64,000 nucleotides of DNA from Verpa conica (lineage: Eukaryota > Ascomycota > Pezizomycetes > Pezizales > Morchellaceae), in the NCBI GenBank assembly GCA_033030425.1, contig JAUFSD010000018.1:248001-312000 (forward strand), given 5' to 3'. Both the position numbers and the translations under genes were made by a program. This document shows positions 37,667-51,161 of the stretch, one piece after another (the stretch's first letter is position 1; every line of letters starts with the position of its first letter). The notes beneath the pieces are model-generated. The model did not search any database. It was not told the origin of the DNA and saw only the letters and a program-made list of their open reading frames with translations.

Positions 37667-38956
37667 ATGGCTACTACACGTCCTGAGTTCGAGGCTGTCT
37701 TCAGGGACGTTATCGTCCCAGAGTTGATTGCTGAGGTGAAGAAGACTGGCATCTCCGAGAATGCAGTCGAGTGGGTAGAAAGGGTACGAATTTCGCTCTT
37801 CTATTGTCCTCACCTTCTTTACAGTTTCAATTGAGCCCTAGACGCGTTTTCTTGACAGTGTGGTTTCACCCCTCAATGACCCCAATTACTCACACGATGC
37901 ATCTTTTAGAATTTTACCCACAACACCATTGGCGGTAAATACAACCGTGGTATGACCGTGCCGGATACCTTCCGTATTCTTATTGGGAAGGATAAGTTGA
38001 GCGCCGAGGAGTACAAAAAGAGTGCTATTCTTGGATGGTGCACTGAGTTGGTAAGATCTTACTGGTAGTGGCTCTAATTACAACTGCTTACGGTCTTTAC
38101 CGGTGCAATTCAGCTCCAAGCTATGTTCCTGGTTTCCGATGATATCATGGATAGCTCCAAGACTCGCCGTGGCTCTCCCTGTTGGTACTTGATGCCGGGG
38201 GTCGGCCATATTGCTATCAACGACTCTTTCATTCTTGAATCCGCAATTTATATACTTCTCAAGAACCATTTCAAAGGAACTTCCTATTACGTTGAGCTTT
38301 TTGAGCTCTTCCACGAGGTAACTATCAAATTTGCAATTGAACTCACAGAGCAAGTTCATTGACCCGATCCCTAGGTTACCTGGCAAACTGAGCTCGGTCA
38401 GCTCGTTGACCTGCTCACCGCCCCTGAGGACAATATCGATCTCAATAGGTTCAATTACCAGAAGTACTACTTCATTGTTCGCTACAAGACCGCATTTTAC
38501 TCTTTCTACCTCCCCGTCGCTCTGGCCATGTACCAGGCTGGCATTGCCACCCCCGAGAACCTCACCCGAGCCCGTGATGTTCTGATCCCTCTCGGCGAGT
38601 ATTTCCAGGTTCAAGATGACTACCTGGACTGCTACGGCGACCCAGAACACATCGGGAAGATTGGAACTGATATCCAGGACAACAAGTGCGGATGGCTTAT
38701 CAACAAGGCTCTTGAAATAGTTACTCCTGAGCAACGTAAAATTCTCGATGATAACTATGGCCGCAAAGATGCTGCTTGTGAGAAGGTTATTAAGGAGGTT
38801 TACTTGGAGCTTGGACTCGAGGCTCATTACCAAGCATATGAGAAGGAGTCTATTGAGATGATTAAGGGCCTTATCGCGAAGGTTGATGAGACCCAAGGGT
38901 TGAAGCAGAGCGTGCTCGAAGGATTTTTGAACAAGATTGCCGGAAGAAGTAGATAA
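37667..38956 (+). CDS. ERG20: farnesyl diphosphate synthase
   Basis: Cytosolic prenyltransferase joining dimethylallyl-PP and two isopentenyl-PP into farnesyl-PP, the branch point for ergosterol, dolichol, ubiquinone and prenylation. Four exons, 37667-37783, 37910-38050, 38114-38317 and 38375-38956, give 347 residues, the typical length. The first aspartate-rich motif is DDIMD at 95-99 followed by SSKTRRG; the second is DDYLD at 235-239. GGKYNRG (substrate-binding Lys/Arg region), [10 protein letters not shown] and [10 protein letters not shown] are also in place. Introns are 126, 63 and 57 bp. The residue four to five positions before the first aspartate motif is bulky (MFLVSDD), in line with a C15-specific enzyme. 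The C-terminus ends AGRSR instead of the more usual KRRK-type ending, still basic. Confidence 0.97.
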
Positions 38957-40219
38957 ATAGATGGAGAAAATATGGAGGCAAGGTATACCTGAATTTGTAG
39001 TGAATTAGCATGCGGACTGAATTGAAAGTGTCTTGATCTTCCCCTGCTTCCCACATATTTAATATTACCGTAAAATACCGCCTTGTTGTGGGCAGATCAA
39101 ACCTTGACTCCGAGTGATTGATACCGTAATTAAATTTTAGACCCTGTCCTCGGTCAAAGTATCAGTTTCGAGTGAGACATGCCAAACTTCATACCACTTA
39201 TAGCACAAGGCACCATAAAGTATACCCTCTACTACAGTTTCCTCTTGCCAAAGAACTGCCAGAAAGTAGGACTTGGTTGAACTGCCTGTCACAGCTCCCT
39301 AACATTAATCGAGTTTAATCAGTCAGAAATATTACATTACAGCAACTTCAATTTCATCCTCTAAAACATTTTGATAAGCTAAAAGGCAAAGGCATTAATT
39401 TGATTCTGCTAAAGTTTATATCTATAAAGATCTAGAGATCATTAGACAAGATACAGCTGCATGTAGGTATATAGAATTTGAGTTTGACAATATTATTTAA
39501 ATCCATAGAGGGCAAATATTCTCTCGAAGTAGCCCTTTATCTTCCCCTTAGTTCTCCACATTCTCGAAGGCTCCCCCCTATATTCTAAAGCCTTAAATAT
39601 TTTGAATGAAGCACATTTACCACTCTATTTTCCTCCAAACCCGACCTAAAGCTATTTCTCCATCTAACTTAATACAAACCATACTACCCATTCTGTAAAA
39701 AAAAAAAATATTATTCGACTAAATGCTTTAGAATAATACGTACGGAAACGCCAGTATATTGTAGATATTCCCTACAAGTACCGATTATTCCTAATTGTCT
39801 TCTCTGCTCAGAGGGTTATAAGTAGTAATGAGTGGGTTTTTTTCTTCTAGTTTGAATGATATAAGATGTGGTGAATAAACTAGATTACCAAAAAAAAGAA
39901 TGTGAGTATGAGGTGAGAATAATATATGGAACAGTAAGCTTACAATGAAATAACCTTCATAATTACCAACTTTTCCTCCATATCAAACTTTCATGTATCT
40001 TCTTAACCCCCCCTTCAATCGAGCACAGAAACGGAAACCAGTCGATAGCATTGACGGCGTGTTCTCGGTCTCATATCTTTGTAATACATGTTGAGGAACC
40101 CTCAGAGGATGGAGATGTTGTTCGGAGACCGAATTCCGGAACTCCCCCCCCCCAACAACAGGAATACCTAGTATGAGTTAGAATACGTATTTAATCTAAA
40201 CATCTCTAAAGACAGTGGT

Positions 40220-40247
40220 AGAGAGAGAGAGAGAGAGAGAGAGAGAA
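40220..40247. repeat. (GA)n microsatellite
   Basis: About 13 uninterrupted GA units. Confidence 0.9.
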
Positions 40248-42952
40248 AACCTACGTCATGCTTGGTATTAATACCTTTGTGGTCGTATTCTTTTTTTTTA
40301 TGGTATTGTATTTGGGTTCTCACCCTTATGCACTATCGAGACCTACCGTATATATGGAGACCTGAAACTCTCTCAATAGCCATGTTCATCACGATACGTT
40401 AGTTTCGAATATATCTTTTGCCTGGTTTTATCAAATCTTCCCTCCACTTTTGTATATTCATAGGAGATAGTACATACCTAGAAACCCATATTTGTAAATA
40501 TCATTGAATTTATAATATCATTTCAGGGTATCGACCGGCCGAACCTTTTATGATTGTGGCAGCCAAGTGGTTAGTTAGGTCGATAGAAATACCCTTTGTA
40601 TTAATAGGTAGTCGTAGGAAAGTTTGATTGATGATCGAGCATGCTGAGATAACTAGTGAGTTAGTTCTCGTATATATCGTGATACAAAAGTATGAATGGT
40701 ATGTAGAGAGTAGGGGGGGGGGAACCTTAGGAGAGTACGATCAAGTTCTCTTTCACTTTTATTTTTATGCATATTGACGGCAGAGTTCAACCGTGAGGCG
40801 ATGTCCCCTGATGTCCAGTGAAGCATCTCCGCTTGTGATTGTTTTCTTGAAATACTCTATCGGTAGTATTGATAATCCACCACTGTCACAGTGATATCCC
40901 TCTATAGCCACGACCAGGTCCTTTGAAAGTCATGTCTTTGGGTCCCCTTTTTAATAAATATACTGTTGAGGAGGATAAGGCGCCACCGTTACGAACGTCC
41001 AGGGAGTTGTCGAGCCATAGATATATCTGGCCTCGGAAAAGAACTAGGGGGGTCTGAAGAAAGGCTGGATATTCCTTTGGTGAATATGTTTGGGTGGTGA
41101 TAATTCAGGACTAAATCTGTTTGCAATGCCAGCGACCCTTTGTTGAGGAAGATTTTCACCTACAAACGACTAATCCACGACTAATCAAGACCCAAAGTAG
41201 ATTCTAGAATCATAACCTACGTATATAGGTTCTATAAAAGGATGGGTTTGTATTTTACCCTCGAATTCTAATAACAATATCTCCGAATTATGTTACTCAA
41301 CCATATATGCCCCACACTCTTTCTAATCTGGCAAACCAAAAGGTACATGAATATAGATACACCCCGGAGTCATATGTCTACTAAGGCCTTAAGTATAGCT
41401 TTTTTTATACCTAGCCTAAATATAGTAATTCTGAACAGGAATCGAGTGACAGCTGATGACACGTGAATACTATATTATATATGCCTTCACAAGGATGTCG
41501 TGGAAGCCAAGTCGGCTATCATTTAGTAATTCAAATAGTTCTTAGACCCACGTCTACCTCACACACGGAAGAAGTTGTTCATCGCAGATCAAGTCTTTCC
41601 CCAAACTAATCAGGCGATGGCTCTAGAAAGCTGTGATTGCTAGAACCTTTACCAGTCATATCAATTAAAAACGCCATAGCTCAATAGGTGACTATACATC
41701 TCAATAGCCGAGAGTATAAAACTTGAATAGACTTAGTTTTCTAGCTGGAGTGTATGTGTGACGGCAGTATATAGCTTAAAGTATCAAACACTACTAGGCA
41801 GTAGTACACCGGCACTAGGAAAATCAATCCGCGGACCTTAGGACTCTAAAAAAGAATCTTGAACTAGTAAGATAGGCACCCTACATATCCTTTACGCAGA
41901 GAACATGAATAAAGAGCAGACTTAATTACAACCCTAAGATAATATTCATAGACGTGGCACTTTAACACAGATATATCACGCCCTAGAGAAAGCCATTTCG
42001 ATTATTCAGAGCCCACTATACTATATAGCTATTTAGACCCGGCCGCAATATTATCCACACTTATTAACTCTAGGTTACTACCATGATATAATTATTACAG
42101 TCTACAGTCATAAATTCCGACTCAAGAGACTAGAATAGAGTTTTTTTTCTTCTTCACCTAGCTATATGGTAGGCTAGCTAGATTCCACAAGATAGTGATT
42201 ACAAGTATAACGCCTTAAAAATAAAGCCCACTAATCTAAATCTAGCCCCTAAAATACCCCCTAATTCAGTATATATCGTACGTCTGTATATACCACCATG
42301 AGAGTTATACATACCTTATCTACCCAAAAGTGAGCACTTAGTAAACCCAAACACAGAGGGGCGCAAAAAAAAAAAAAAGGAACCGATATCTCACCATCAT
42401 TCAAACACAAATTACCCATGCAACAAAAAACCTCACACTCCCTCAACACACCAAATGACTATGGGGGGGAACACCCCCCCACAAACCAGATCACGTGTCC
42501 CAATGCACGGGCCTTTAATACTACAACCGTGCACTTCCCCCCCCTCCATTTCACTTATCATTCCCCCGCTCATCTGCTAAAGCATTATTTTTTCCTGGTT
42601 TATCTTTTTTTTTTTTTTTTCGCCATACCTTAAAGCTATTTTTCCAATTGGCAAGTTTCATATCATCTATGACCTGTCACCAACGCTCTTCCCCTCCCCC
42701 TCCCCACCACCCACCCACCCTTAGGTAAATATACTCTAGGCTTCCCGTATCCCAACCCAAGGTATCACATACATACATAAATGTGCAGCTACTCATCTCT
42801 CCACTGACCATCTGCTGAGATGCTCCCGTAGAAGTGACGGTGAAGCGGGTAAAAAAAAAAAAAACAGCAACACTTTAATTTTAGAAACACTTGCTTGTAA
42901 AAAAATTTCTCTCTCTCGCCGCTTGACGTAATTCGCTAGATGTTTTGTAATA

Positions 42953-43131
42953 CAGTAATATCTATCATAACTCCACCGTACTAAATTTCCATTTTTCTAG
43001 TGTTTTCAGAGGGGCTACAGGGATACAAAAACCCAATTCTACTAAAGAATAGCCCCTATCGAAATTCTATTCTAGCATTTTAAGGGCCCCAATAGGGATC
43101 CGGAGAAGTGGAGTTATGATACGTATTACTA
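42953..43131. mobile_element. 179-bp MITE-like element with pogo/Fot1-type terminal repeats
   Basis: Left end CAGTAATATCTATCATAACT continues to CCACC; the right end (about 43108-43131) is its near-perfect reverse complement, GTGGAGTTATGATACGTATT followed by ACTA. Only a few mismatches occur over about 25 bp, including the last base. Both ends are flanked by TA (42951-42952 and 43132-43133), as expected for Tc1/mariner-pogo insertions. Termini starting CAGTA are typical of fungal Fot1/pogo elements. A second inner inverted pair (GGGGCTA...TAGCCCC, about 43014-43058) lies inside. There is no coding capacity, so it would be non-autonomous. Confidence 0.75.
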
Positions 43132-44105
43132 TAGATTAATTTGGGGGGGATCTAAAGAAAAGCTTTCATCGGAACAATCTCCGAGACAAACACAGGCTTT
43201 TGTATAACTCCCAATCATATATGCTCACTCGTGCTTCCCTGGTCCATAAGAGAAGAAAAGAAAGAAAGAAAAAGCAAATATCCCGTACAACACCAGTACC
43301 GCCACCCCGAGAAGCCGGTAGGAATCATCCGAGTAAGAAAAAGAAAAGAGGACGGAAACACCTCAAGCTGCTGCCTGCGGTACAACCACCAAAAACAAAA
43401 GGGGAAAACAGCTAACTTACGCCTCAAAAGCAAGCCCGCAGATAAGCCTACCGATTACCGATACTCCAACCCATGTCCAATCGTCCATCCTTCAAAAGCA
43501 CAAATAGAACAAAAATAAACCCAAGTCAAATCCAATTATCATACTCGCAAGCAGGCAAATGAAATAAGTGAACAAAGCAAGGGAAGGAAAGACACAGTAG
43601 CAAAAGTTTTTCAAACATCCAGTAAGAAAAAAAAGTTACAGTTAAATACGTTTCGTCATGCCCAAGCCTTTTTCACAATTCCCCTAATCGTCCACACTCC
43701 AACCCGTATCCCGTCCAACAAACCAGAAAAACCCTATCCGTCCACTTTTTTTTTTATCTATATCGTCATACAAACAAAAACATAGAAAATCTCCGTCGTA
43801 GATGTCGCTTGATACCGAACATTGTGCATATCAAAACAGAAAAGAAAATGCAAGAAAGTGTACGATAAATGTAGCACACCCAGAGTCATCAGAGAAAGAA
43901 AGTATAAAAAGAGCGAGAACAAACAAAAGAAAGAAAGAAAAGAGCTAGGGGGTGGGCTTTAGTACTAGAATTACATAAAACATAGAGCAAGGTATCGTTC
44001 CCACCCATTCTCCTCAAGTGGTATATCGCAAGTACTCCTGTCGACATAACACCTGATATATCTTACGTTCCATATCTACCCACAAGTCTTTGGCCAAATA
44101 ATCCT

Positions 44106-46706
44106 TTAAGCATCGCTCTCACCGTTTGCTACAGGTCTCTTAGGATTCCTGAGAGTCAAGGGGAAAGTGTATTCGTCTGGGTCTTCCTCCTCACTATTCA
44201 CATAGGTTGGTTAGCACCTTGACTAGGAAATCTAAGGTATTTCAAACTTACGGAAGCCTCCATCCAACATAATCTTCAGTGTTCAATCCCTCCATGCCTT
44301 CCTGCAGCGACGCGAAGTCACCAGGAGTCATCATGCCAGAACGATCCCTGGGAGATCCTGGTGCTGACAATGGGCGAGAAACCTTCTGCTCAGTGCCATC
44401 GAAGAATGGGAATGGTTCCTTGGAATCGAACGAGTTGGGGTAGGCTATTGGTAACGCAAGTCAGTACTTTTTTAGTTTCAGAAATTTCAAAGTAAGAATT
44501 ACCTCTTCTCAAAGCCAACTGTCTAGCCTTAACGTACTCCATTCCCATTCTCTTCCAGTCCAACAAGTCGCTCAATCGTTCTGTTCTGTTTCTCTGGTTG
44601 ATTCTCTGTCTCCTGCTCTTTACAGTGAAATCATACATGTACTCGCAAAGTTGGTTAACAGAGTCATCAACACCCTTCATTCGGCGATCTACAATGTAGA
44701 TACCGTAATCTGAGGCGTTTTCAATCAATTCTTCCATGTAGCAACCGAAACCAGACAAATTGGTAGTGATCGAAGGAACACCCATGACAGTGCACTCAGC
44801 CGGAGTATAACCCTATAGCCAAAAGTCAATTACCCGGAAATTATCAAATATCCTAAGATAAGCTCTCTTACCCATGGCTCATAGTAAGAAGCGAAAACAC
44901 CGAGATGGGTTCCGCGCACAAAGTCGTCATAATCGAGTGACAAAACCGGATTTGAGGAGTTCAAGAACTCGGGGTGGAAAATGACCTTGACACGATCTGA
45001 GGGGTGGTTGAAAAGTTGTACTCGGCGAATTTGGTTCAGGATCGGATCATTGCTATCATCAAGCTAAACATAAAAGTCAGCGCCTCTACCATTAATAAAC
45101 CTAAGATCACCAGGATATTACTCACCATATTATGAGTGACGATGGGAGGTAGTGAGTTCCTCTTCAAGCCGAAAACTCTTCGCTTAAGCATAACCTTCTC
45201 TTGGCTACTCATCAAGTCCTTCTCGCCAGGAGCAACGTCACCGTCATGCCACCTCAAAGCACGGTCAAACAATCTCTTTCCAATACCCTTCTCGATACTA
45301 TCCACGGTTTCCCTCAGAGCCTTGATAGTCGCCTGACCCTTCAAAGCCTCAACAGTCAAAGAGTGTGTCTGCGCAGGCATAATGATGAATGCAACAACTG
45401 TGGTCTTTGAGCCGGAGATCTTGAGCCGGTGATTCAGCCGAGCGAGAGACTCAATGAACATATCCACACCCTTATTACGGTACTCATATCGTCCAGCAGT
45501 GAAGAAGTAAAGAGTATTTTCCAAATCGAAATCGTTGTGGCCATAGAAATGTCCTCGAATAAAGTCGTTGATCTTCTCCTTGGATTGGGCGTGGAGGTTC
45601 TGGAACTCGTGCATGGCAGAAAACTTGATGACGTTAAGACCATTTGGAAGAACACCATCGGGTTTCCGCTTGAGCAAATGCTCAGACTCGTATGCCGTGA
45701 TGTGAGAGACAGTAGTGAAGACATCACACGAATGGGTTGCTGCACGCTCGACACAGTAACGGTGGTAAATTCCTCGCTTGCCTGCTTCTGCGTCGACATC
45801 AAAGTACTGCAGATTGTTGTAGAAATCTACTGAACCAGCACAAAGGTAACGTCCAAGAAGGGTCGCATGGGTTGTGAAGATAGTGGTGACGTCAATGCGT
45901 CGCTTACGGCAGAGGGGAAGAGCAACACCGGCTAACCACTCGTGGAAGTGAGCGATGACTGCCTTGGACGTTTCATTGCTAACGAACTAAGGGAAAATTA
46001 GCGAAACTAAGCACCCCACATAATCAAGCATAGTAAATACCTCTCCAAGGAACCAAGCGACCAAATAACCAAAGACAATAGCTTCATTTGTCTCGGAATC
46101 TCCGGGAGGGCAGGGAATCCCAGCAGTGCTCCACAAATCCGCCTTCCACTCATCCAAGTGCTTATAACCAGTGCCGGTATCAAAGAGAAGAACTCTCGGG
46201 GCACCGTCAATCAACCATCTCCCATATAAGTACTGGATTCCACGGTCTGCCATAGAAGCTAATGTTGCCTTCAAAGCAGGATTTGTGGGCTCGATAGCTT
46301 CAACTTCAACCGCAGCCTGTGTAGAAACATCGTAGTCTATAATTAGCGATCTGTTTAAAGTAGTAATACTAAAGTAGGGAATGGAGGAGGAATAGAGCTA
46401 GTTGTAAAATGGGGAAGAATAAGATAGTAATTCTTGAGGACATACGGAAGTGCGATTGAGAGGTCCTATCAGACAATAACGTTCGCCATACTCGGCAGTG
46501 GTAATTGGGGCCTTCGATTTGATGACCGAATAGATACCACCAACTATAAAATCCCATGATGTTAGGATTAAATTCAACCAGATATTTGAAATTGTTCCCT
46601 AAGAATAGGTTGGAAAGAAGACCATACCTCGATTCGCGACCTCTGTTGATACCTCAAAGAGGAGATGGTTCTTGACATCTCTCTTGTGTTCTCTGCCGTC
46701 AGACAT
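44106..46706 (-). CDS. GSY1: glycogen synthase (UDP-glucose dependent, GT3)
   Basis: Cytosolic enzyme extending glycogen with glucose from UDP-glucose. Eight exons, 46706-46628, 46543-46446, 46316-46041, 45986-45126, 45063-44872, 44812-44503, 44444-44252 and 44193-44106, join in frame to 698 residues, close to yeast Gsy2. Near the N-terminus the UDP-binding loop [13 protein letters not shown] has its lysine at about 35-37. The catalytic E-x7-E motif of GT3 enzymes is E500-E508 (YEPWGYTPAE). Other family blocks are [31 protein letters not shown] and [15 protein letters not shown]. The C-terminal tail has [12 protein letters not shown], resembling the regulatory phosphorylation segment of fungal glycogen synthases. 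Introns run 54-129 bp. The region upstream has STRE-like motifs. Confidence 0.97.
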
Positions 46707-47052
46707 CTTGTTGGACTGTGTTGTACTGTTAATGTTCTCGATTGCTTCCTGGTCCTGCAACTTGAGATACAAAGGTCAGTGAAGTCGACTGGCGGAACTC
46801 TTTATTATGTCGTTTTTTCCTTAGGCAACTATTGTCACACGAAAAGGAAAAACAACGAAACAAAATTGAATGGCCCGGCGGAACCGGGCCCCACTAGCAA
46901 CAGCCATGCTGCGCTGCGGGAGATTCACTTACAAGTCTCTAATCCACGAATAGAAAATGAAAAGAAAAAAAAAACACAAAAAATAGTGTAAGGATGGCGG
47001 CAGGACAGGCTGCAGGAGAAAAAAGGCTGAAATAGCGGACAGCTGGATGAGA

Positions 47053-47302
47053 AGGGGGGTAGGAATAAAGGCCGCAGTAAAAACACCTGTTACGGGAGGT
47101 GTTTTTTATGTGGTTCGTGATTAAGGTGGTGGGTGTGCGGGTGGGCGAGTGGAATGATGGGAAGATATGTGAGGAATGGAGTGAAATAGGCCGGTTGCAG
47201 CGGGAGGGGTGGGACCCTTGGAACAGTTGAAGCAGAGATGATTTAGGTGGAGCCTAAAGTATGATGTAGGTAAGCAGAGAACTGGCATCAATTAGGAGGG
47301 GG
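47053..47302 (-). promoter_or_regulatory. cluster of STRE-like AGGGG motifs upstream of glycogen synthase
   Basis: AGGGG occurs at 47053-47057, 47205-47209 and 47297-47301, about 350-600 bp upstream of the glycogen synthase start. AGGGG is the core stress response element in fungi and is used in glycogen genes of yeast and Neurospora (established knowledge). Use of these particular copies is inference. Confidence 0.35.
47079..47106. repeat. 10-bp inverted repeat (hairpin)
   Basis: AAAAACACCT, an 8-base spacer, then AGGTGTTTTT. Perfect stem, located about 370-400 bp upstream of the glycogen synthase start and inside the STRE cluster. It could be a dyad binding site or a small hairpin. Confidence 0.6.
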
Positions 47303-50300
47303 AGGTTTTAGAAATAGCCTCGCCACCAAAAAAACCGCTACCTACTTGGCTGCTTCTGCTTCTGGTCTTACTCCTAGTCCTACTCCTGGTCCTGGTCCTG
47401 GTCTTGCTTCACAGAGGTTTTGAGGATCGCAATCGATAATCAGAAATCAGAGAGGGAAATCAGAAAGTGGTCGGGGAGAACACGGAGGAGCATGGGGGAT
47501 TCCTCCCTTGGCACATGACGTCAAAACAGGTACATCAAACATTCATGCCTCAATAGCTCTCTAGCGTCATAGGCCTCTTGCCCTACTCTACTCGATCAAC
47601 ACCATGCTTCTACCCTTCCCCGCTCTTCGTATTGTTCGAGTACCGCGCGATCGCCACCAACAGCTACTGCCTGTTTCTCCCCCTCCCCACCTGTAATAAA
47701 TCATACTCTAGGAATAAATAACTACACTACTCATAACTGCTAACGCCTCACTGTAACGCCCACGGCCGGCTGTACCTTTACGGAGATGATCGCGGGAAAG
47801 GGCCCCGAGTCCGTCCGATGAGTGTCAGCGGAACCAACCGGTGCGGACAAAGCTTTCCTCTCAAAAGAGTTTCAAATGTGTAATTTGGAGCCTATATACC
47901 TCTACATATCTATACCTACTTTGCATTTTCAGGTTTGCATACGCCGAGGTTACACCGAGCTATAATGAACCAAAGACGTCGGCATAACCAACTGCCCCAC
48001 TTGATAATGGTTCAAGTTTTGTCTGGACGAACTAACTCTGTGACTTACGCTCGAATCATGATTTGCTCGCAAGCGGTTGTTGAGACTCTGGGGTAGTGTA
48101 CCGAGTGACCCCGCACTGTTGTCATTGATACCTATCTTAGCTCCATCCCATCTTTCGCGCTAATGCCTAAGCGCCCTAGGCTATGCCCATGAGTGAGCCA
48201 TCCCCGAGAGAAAGGGAAGCCATCTCAAGAGATTTACTGATTTACAGAGGGGGGGGCATCGTAAGTCCTGTTTTTTTAGAAGAGACTTTTTTCACCCCCG
48301 ATGGTCAGCGAAAAAGTGATGCCTGATGTCCTCTGCGATATTATTTTGTTCCGTGGCACTTCTGTGCACAGCAGTGCACGGTGGATCAGACACACATCTG
48401 GGTCCTTGCGCCATCCACGTTAACGCGATGTAACTGCATGTTAAATTTCCTGAACCACTCACGCGTACAGCTACCCAACCTCCGGGTAAAACCAGGCACG
48501 GACCAAGCACGGTGTTCTGTCCTTGCATTGCAGCCTCTTCTCCTTGGGACACTCGGCTGCCGGGAAGAAGGCCTGCTCTCGTTCGCTGGATGCATGTGTG
48601 CGGACGTTGGGAGAGGGAATTATTGACAATGCAGCCAGGGCCCATATCGTTGTGCATGTTCGAGATATTTATGTATGCCCCTCTCAAAAGATACCATGAA
48701 GGATAATCAGCGATGATAGCAACAAAAGTGGTTCAGGCTATCCAAATTTCCTTTGTAAATCGTGAAAAATAAACTACACGTGTTTAGTATCGCCGGAAAG
48801 TCCCTATCGGTAGGCCTTAATTTCAAATGAATTTTAGATATCAAAAATCCATGGGTCTAGCTTGCAGTCCCGCATGGTATCTGGGTTAGGGTTTGTTTGA
48901 TAAGATCCCCGATGTGAAATTAGAGTTATCTCTTGGCTATCTGGTAATGCTTATCGGGCGCGCGAATAAAAACTTGAGCCTCAACGCTGCAACCAGGCAC
49001 CACGTCGACGCATCCGCAATAACTAATCCTGGCAAACCGTTCAAAATCTAGTGGGCAGCCGGGTGAATCGATCGTTCTCCAATTGCTTTCTCTCGCATAT
49101 CTGGTTCCTGAATTGTCCATTCACAGTTCGGCCAGATGCTCCGTGCCACGCAACTATTATCATACTCGCCAGGCCTGCAGGACTAGGACGTACGATAGGA
49201 CGGTGATGTTTGCATTGGTTATATTGGGGATATTGTTGTCCTCATCCTTAACAACATCGTCGCATCACGCTTGTTTCGATGTAGTTCGAGCGAGTTCCAG
49301 AGTGACGGTTTGCTTCGGCCCTTTCGGGGCGGCTGCTGTAAAGGACGAAAAATCAAGCAGGGGTACACAGGAGAATGTTTGCTGAAAGAACCTCAGAGCA
49401 GACGAATTTTGAGATGAGGGATAAACCGGGTATCAAACAGGAAGGAAACAAGTGATGTGGATTGTGAAATGCTATGCTCGCAGTTGCGACGTGTTCGATG
49501 CAGTCGCTTTTTTTCCAGTACGGCCCGGCAACCACTACAGCTGCAGAATGTAATTCTTTTTTATTTTTGAATAAAACAAGGATATTCGGTACAACACCGC
49601 GTCAACCTCAGTATGCGATGGTGCCGCCGCCTCATAGTCATCTAATGTCACTCGAATTGGCTCAAATCGAATCAAAGCTACCGAGACCATGTCCGGCATC
49701 TACTTTTCCCAGATCCTAATAGTCAGTTTAGCCTTTCTACTGTCACAGCCTATTGGTAGCCAACAGGGAGCTCACCAGGATATTCTCCCAACTCATCAAG
49801 CGATGAAATCTAGTAAGTAACGAAAAGTTACGATGAGTTAGTGTACTAGGAAATCAATACAGCATGTGCATCTACTTCTAAGAATTTCAGAAACAACGGA
49901 AAAATATCCAACCGAACCCACCACGTCAACCAGCATAAAAATCCATATAATCAGTGTAAATTTAAATACGAAAACGCGGGTAATCAATTCTCAGTGCGCG
50001 CGACAAAGCAGGACGATGGTCACGAGCCGACCCTGCAGTGAGACGACATATTTAGAAACGAACTATGCACGAACAACGGACATGAACTTTGAAATTTAGC
50101 TTATCGGCTTATCAGCTTATCGATGTTAAATTTTTCGAGTTAAACTTCTAGCTCATAGAGCTCCCAGCTGATCAAATTCTAGTTCACAACTCTCTTCTCA
50201 AGAAAATATTCTAGTCTAAACTACGTACATCGCCAGCACATGTCATCTTAATACTAGAACTTGATTCTAAACTTCATAGATTGCACCGTCCAGCCGCATC

Positions 50301-51161
50301 ATACAACATCTGACAGCTTTCTGACGATCTTCTTCCTTCTTGTTCCACTCCTAGAATATTTCTCATAACTCAATTAAACTTGAATACAGAACTGTATTAT
50401 CTTGAGTCTGGGTCTTTATTCATAGCTAATGAGTAGTCAGTACCAACAAACAAACAAAATTAGAAGCTTACCATTTTTTCTAGAGCCAGGTCCCAAGATC
50501 TTTAAAAAAAAATATAGCTCATCTAGCTAGTTCAGCTAACGAGTGTGTACACCAGTATTATTATATCTAACGACGTTGTATAGGACGGTATAAATTCATA
50601 TTAAAATCACGAGCAAATTAGTTACAGGATTTAACTCGAATCTAACGACTGTATAGAATAGGGATCTTATGTAACAGCGGACTAAGCTATTTTAGAGAGA
50701 ATTAACTAGGTTTTTAGCTAACTTTTATCAATACTCATCTGCTATCTAACCATCTAACAATACCAGGTTCTATCAACTAATCAAAAATAAAATCCAAGGC
50801 CTATAATACCTACTCTAAGTTCTGTAATACGCAATTTAACAACGATGAAAAGCTTATTTTCTCTTTAGTCACACAAATACAAGCTTCTTCTTACATGGAT
50901 AATCCTTGTGTTAGCAGTTTTTGGGCTATAAAATGAAGAGGCGTCTTGGCTATAGCAGCTATTTACCGATTTCTTGCAAGAGTAATCAGCTGCGAGGTAG
51001 AGTCATACGGAAATTCACTACTGACGGCGCGGATTTAAAGCTCGTAACGCCGGGTTTATCGGAACTTAAAAGAGTTGATTTCTCTAAGTTTGATGGTTTT
51101 TATTTTCTTTCCGGAAAATACCTAAAGTTGAAACTACTACTTGTGGAGAAAAACGACTGAA

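Larger units (their letters stand above)
38957..44105. other. long AT-rich spacer with microsatellite and MITE
   Basis: About 5.1 kb. No credible gene; frames are under 100 codons. It contains a GA microsatellite (40.22 kb) and a small inverted-repeat element (42.95 kb), listed separately. From 42.4 to 44.1 kb it is C-, A- and purine-rich, with T- and A-runs, and includes the 3' flank of glycogen synthase. Confidence 0.5.
46707..51161. other. long region upstream of glycogen synthase
   Basis: About 4.4 kb. From 46.7 to about 49.8 kb it is GC-richer than the surrounding spacers, with many small overlapping frames on both strands and none recognisable; this part may be an extended promoter. 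From 49.9 to 51.1 kb it becomes AT-rich. A 75-codon frame from an ATG at 50933 to 51160 has no recognised motif and is not called as a gene. Short CCTGGT-type repeats lie near 47380-47405. Confidence 0.5.

Noticed and set aside
40555..40620. tRNA-like A-box (GCCAAGTGGTTAGTTAGG)
   Set aside because: No matching B box, anticodon arm or acceptor pairing could be found downstream; also a B-box-like GGTTCGAGAC at about 37116 has no A box. No tRNA gene is called.
48292..48687. 131-codon minus-strand frame with many Cys and Ser
   Set aside because: Overlaps equally long frames on the other strand and has no coherent domain or structure.
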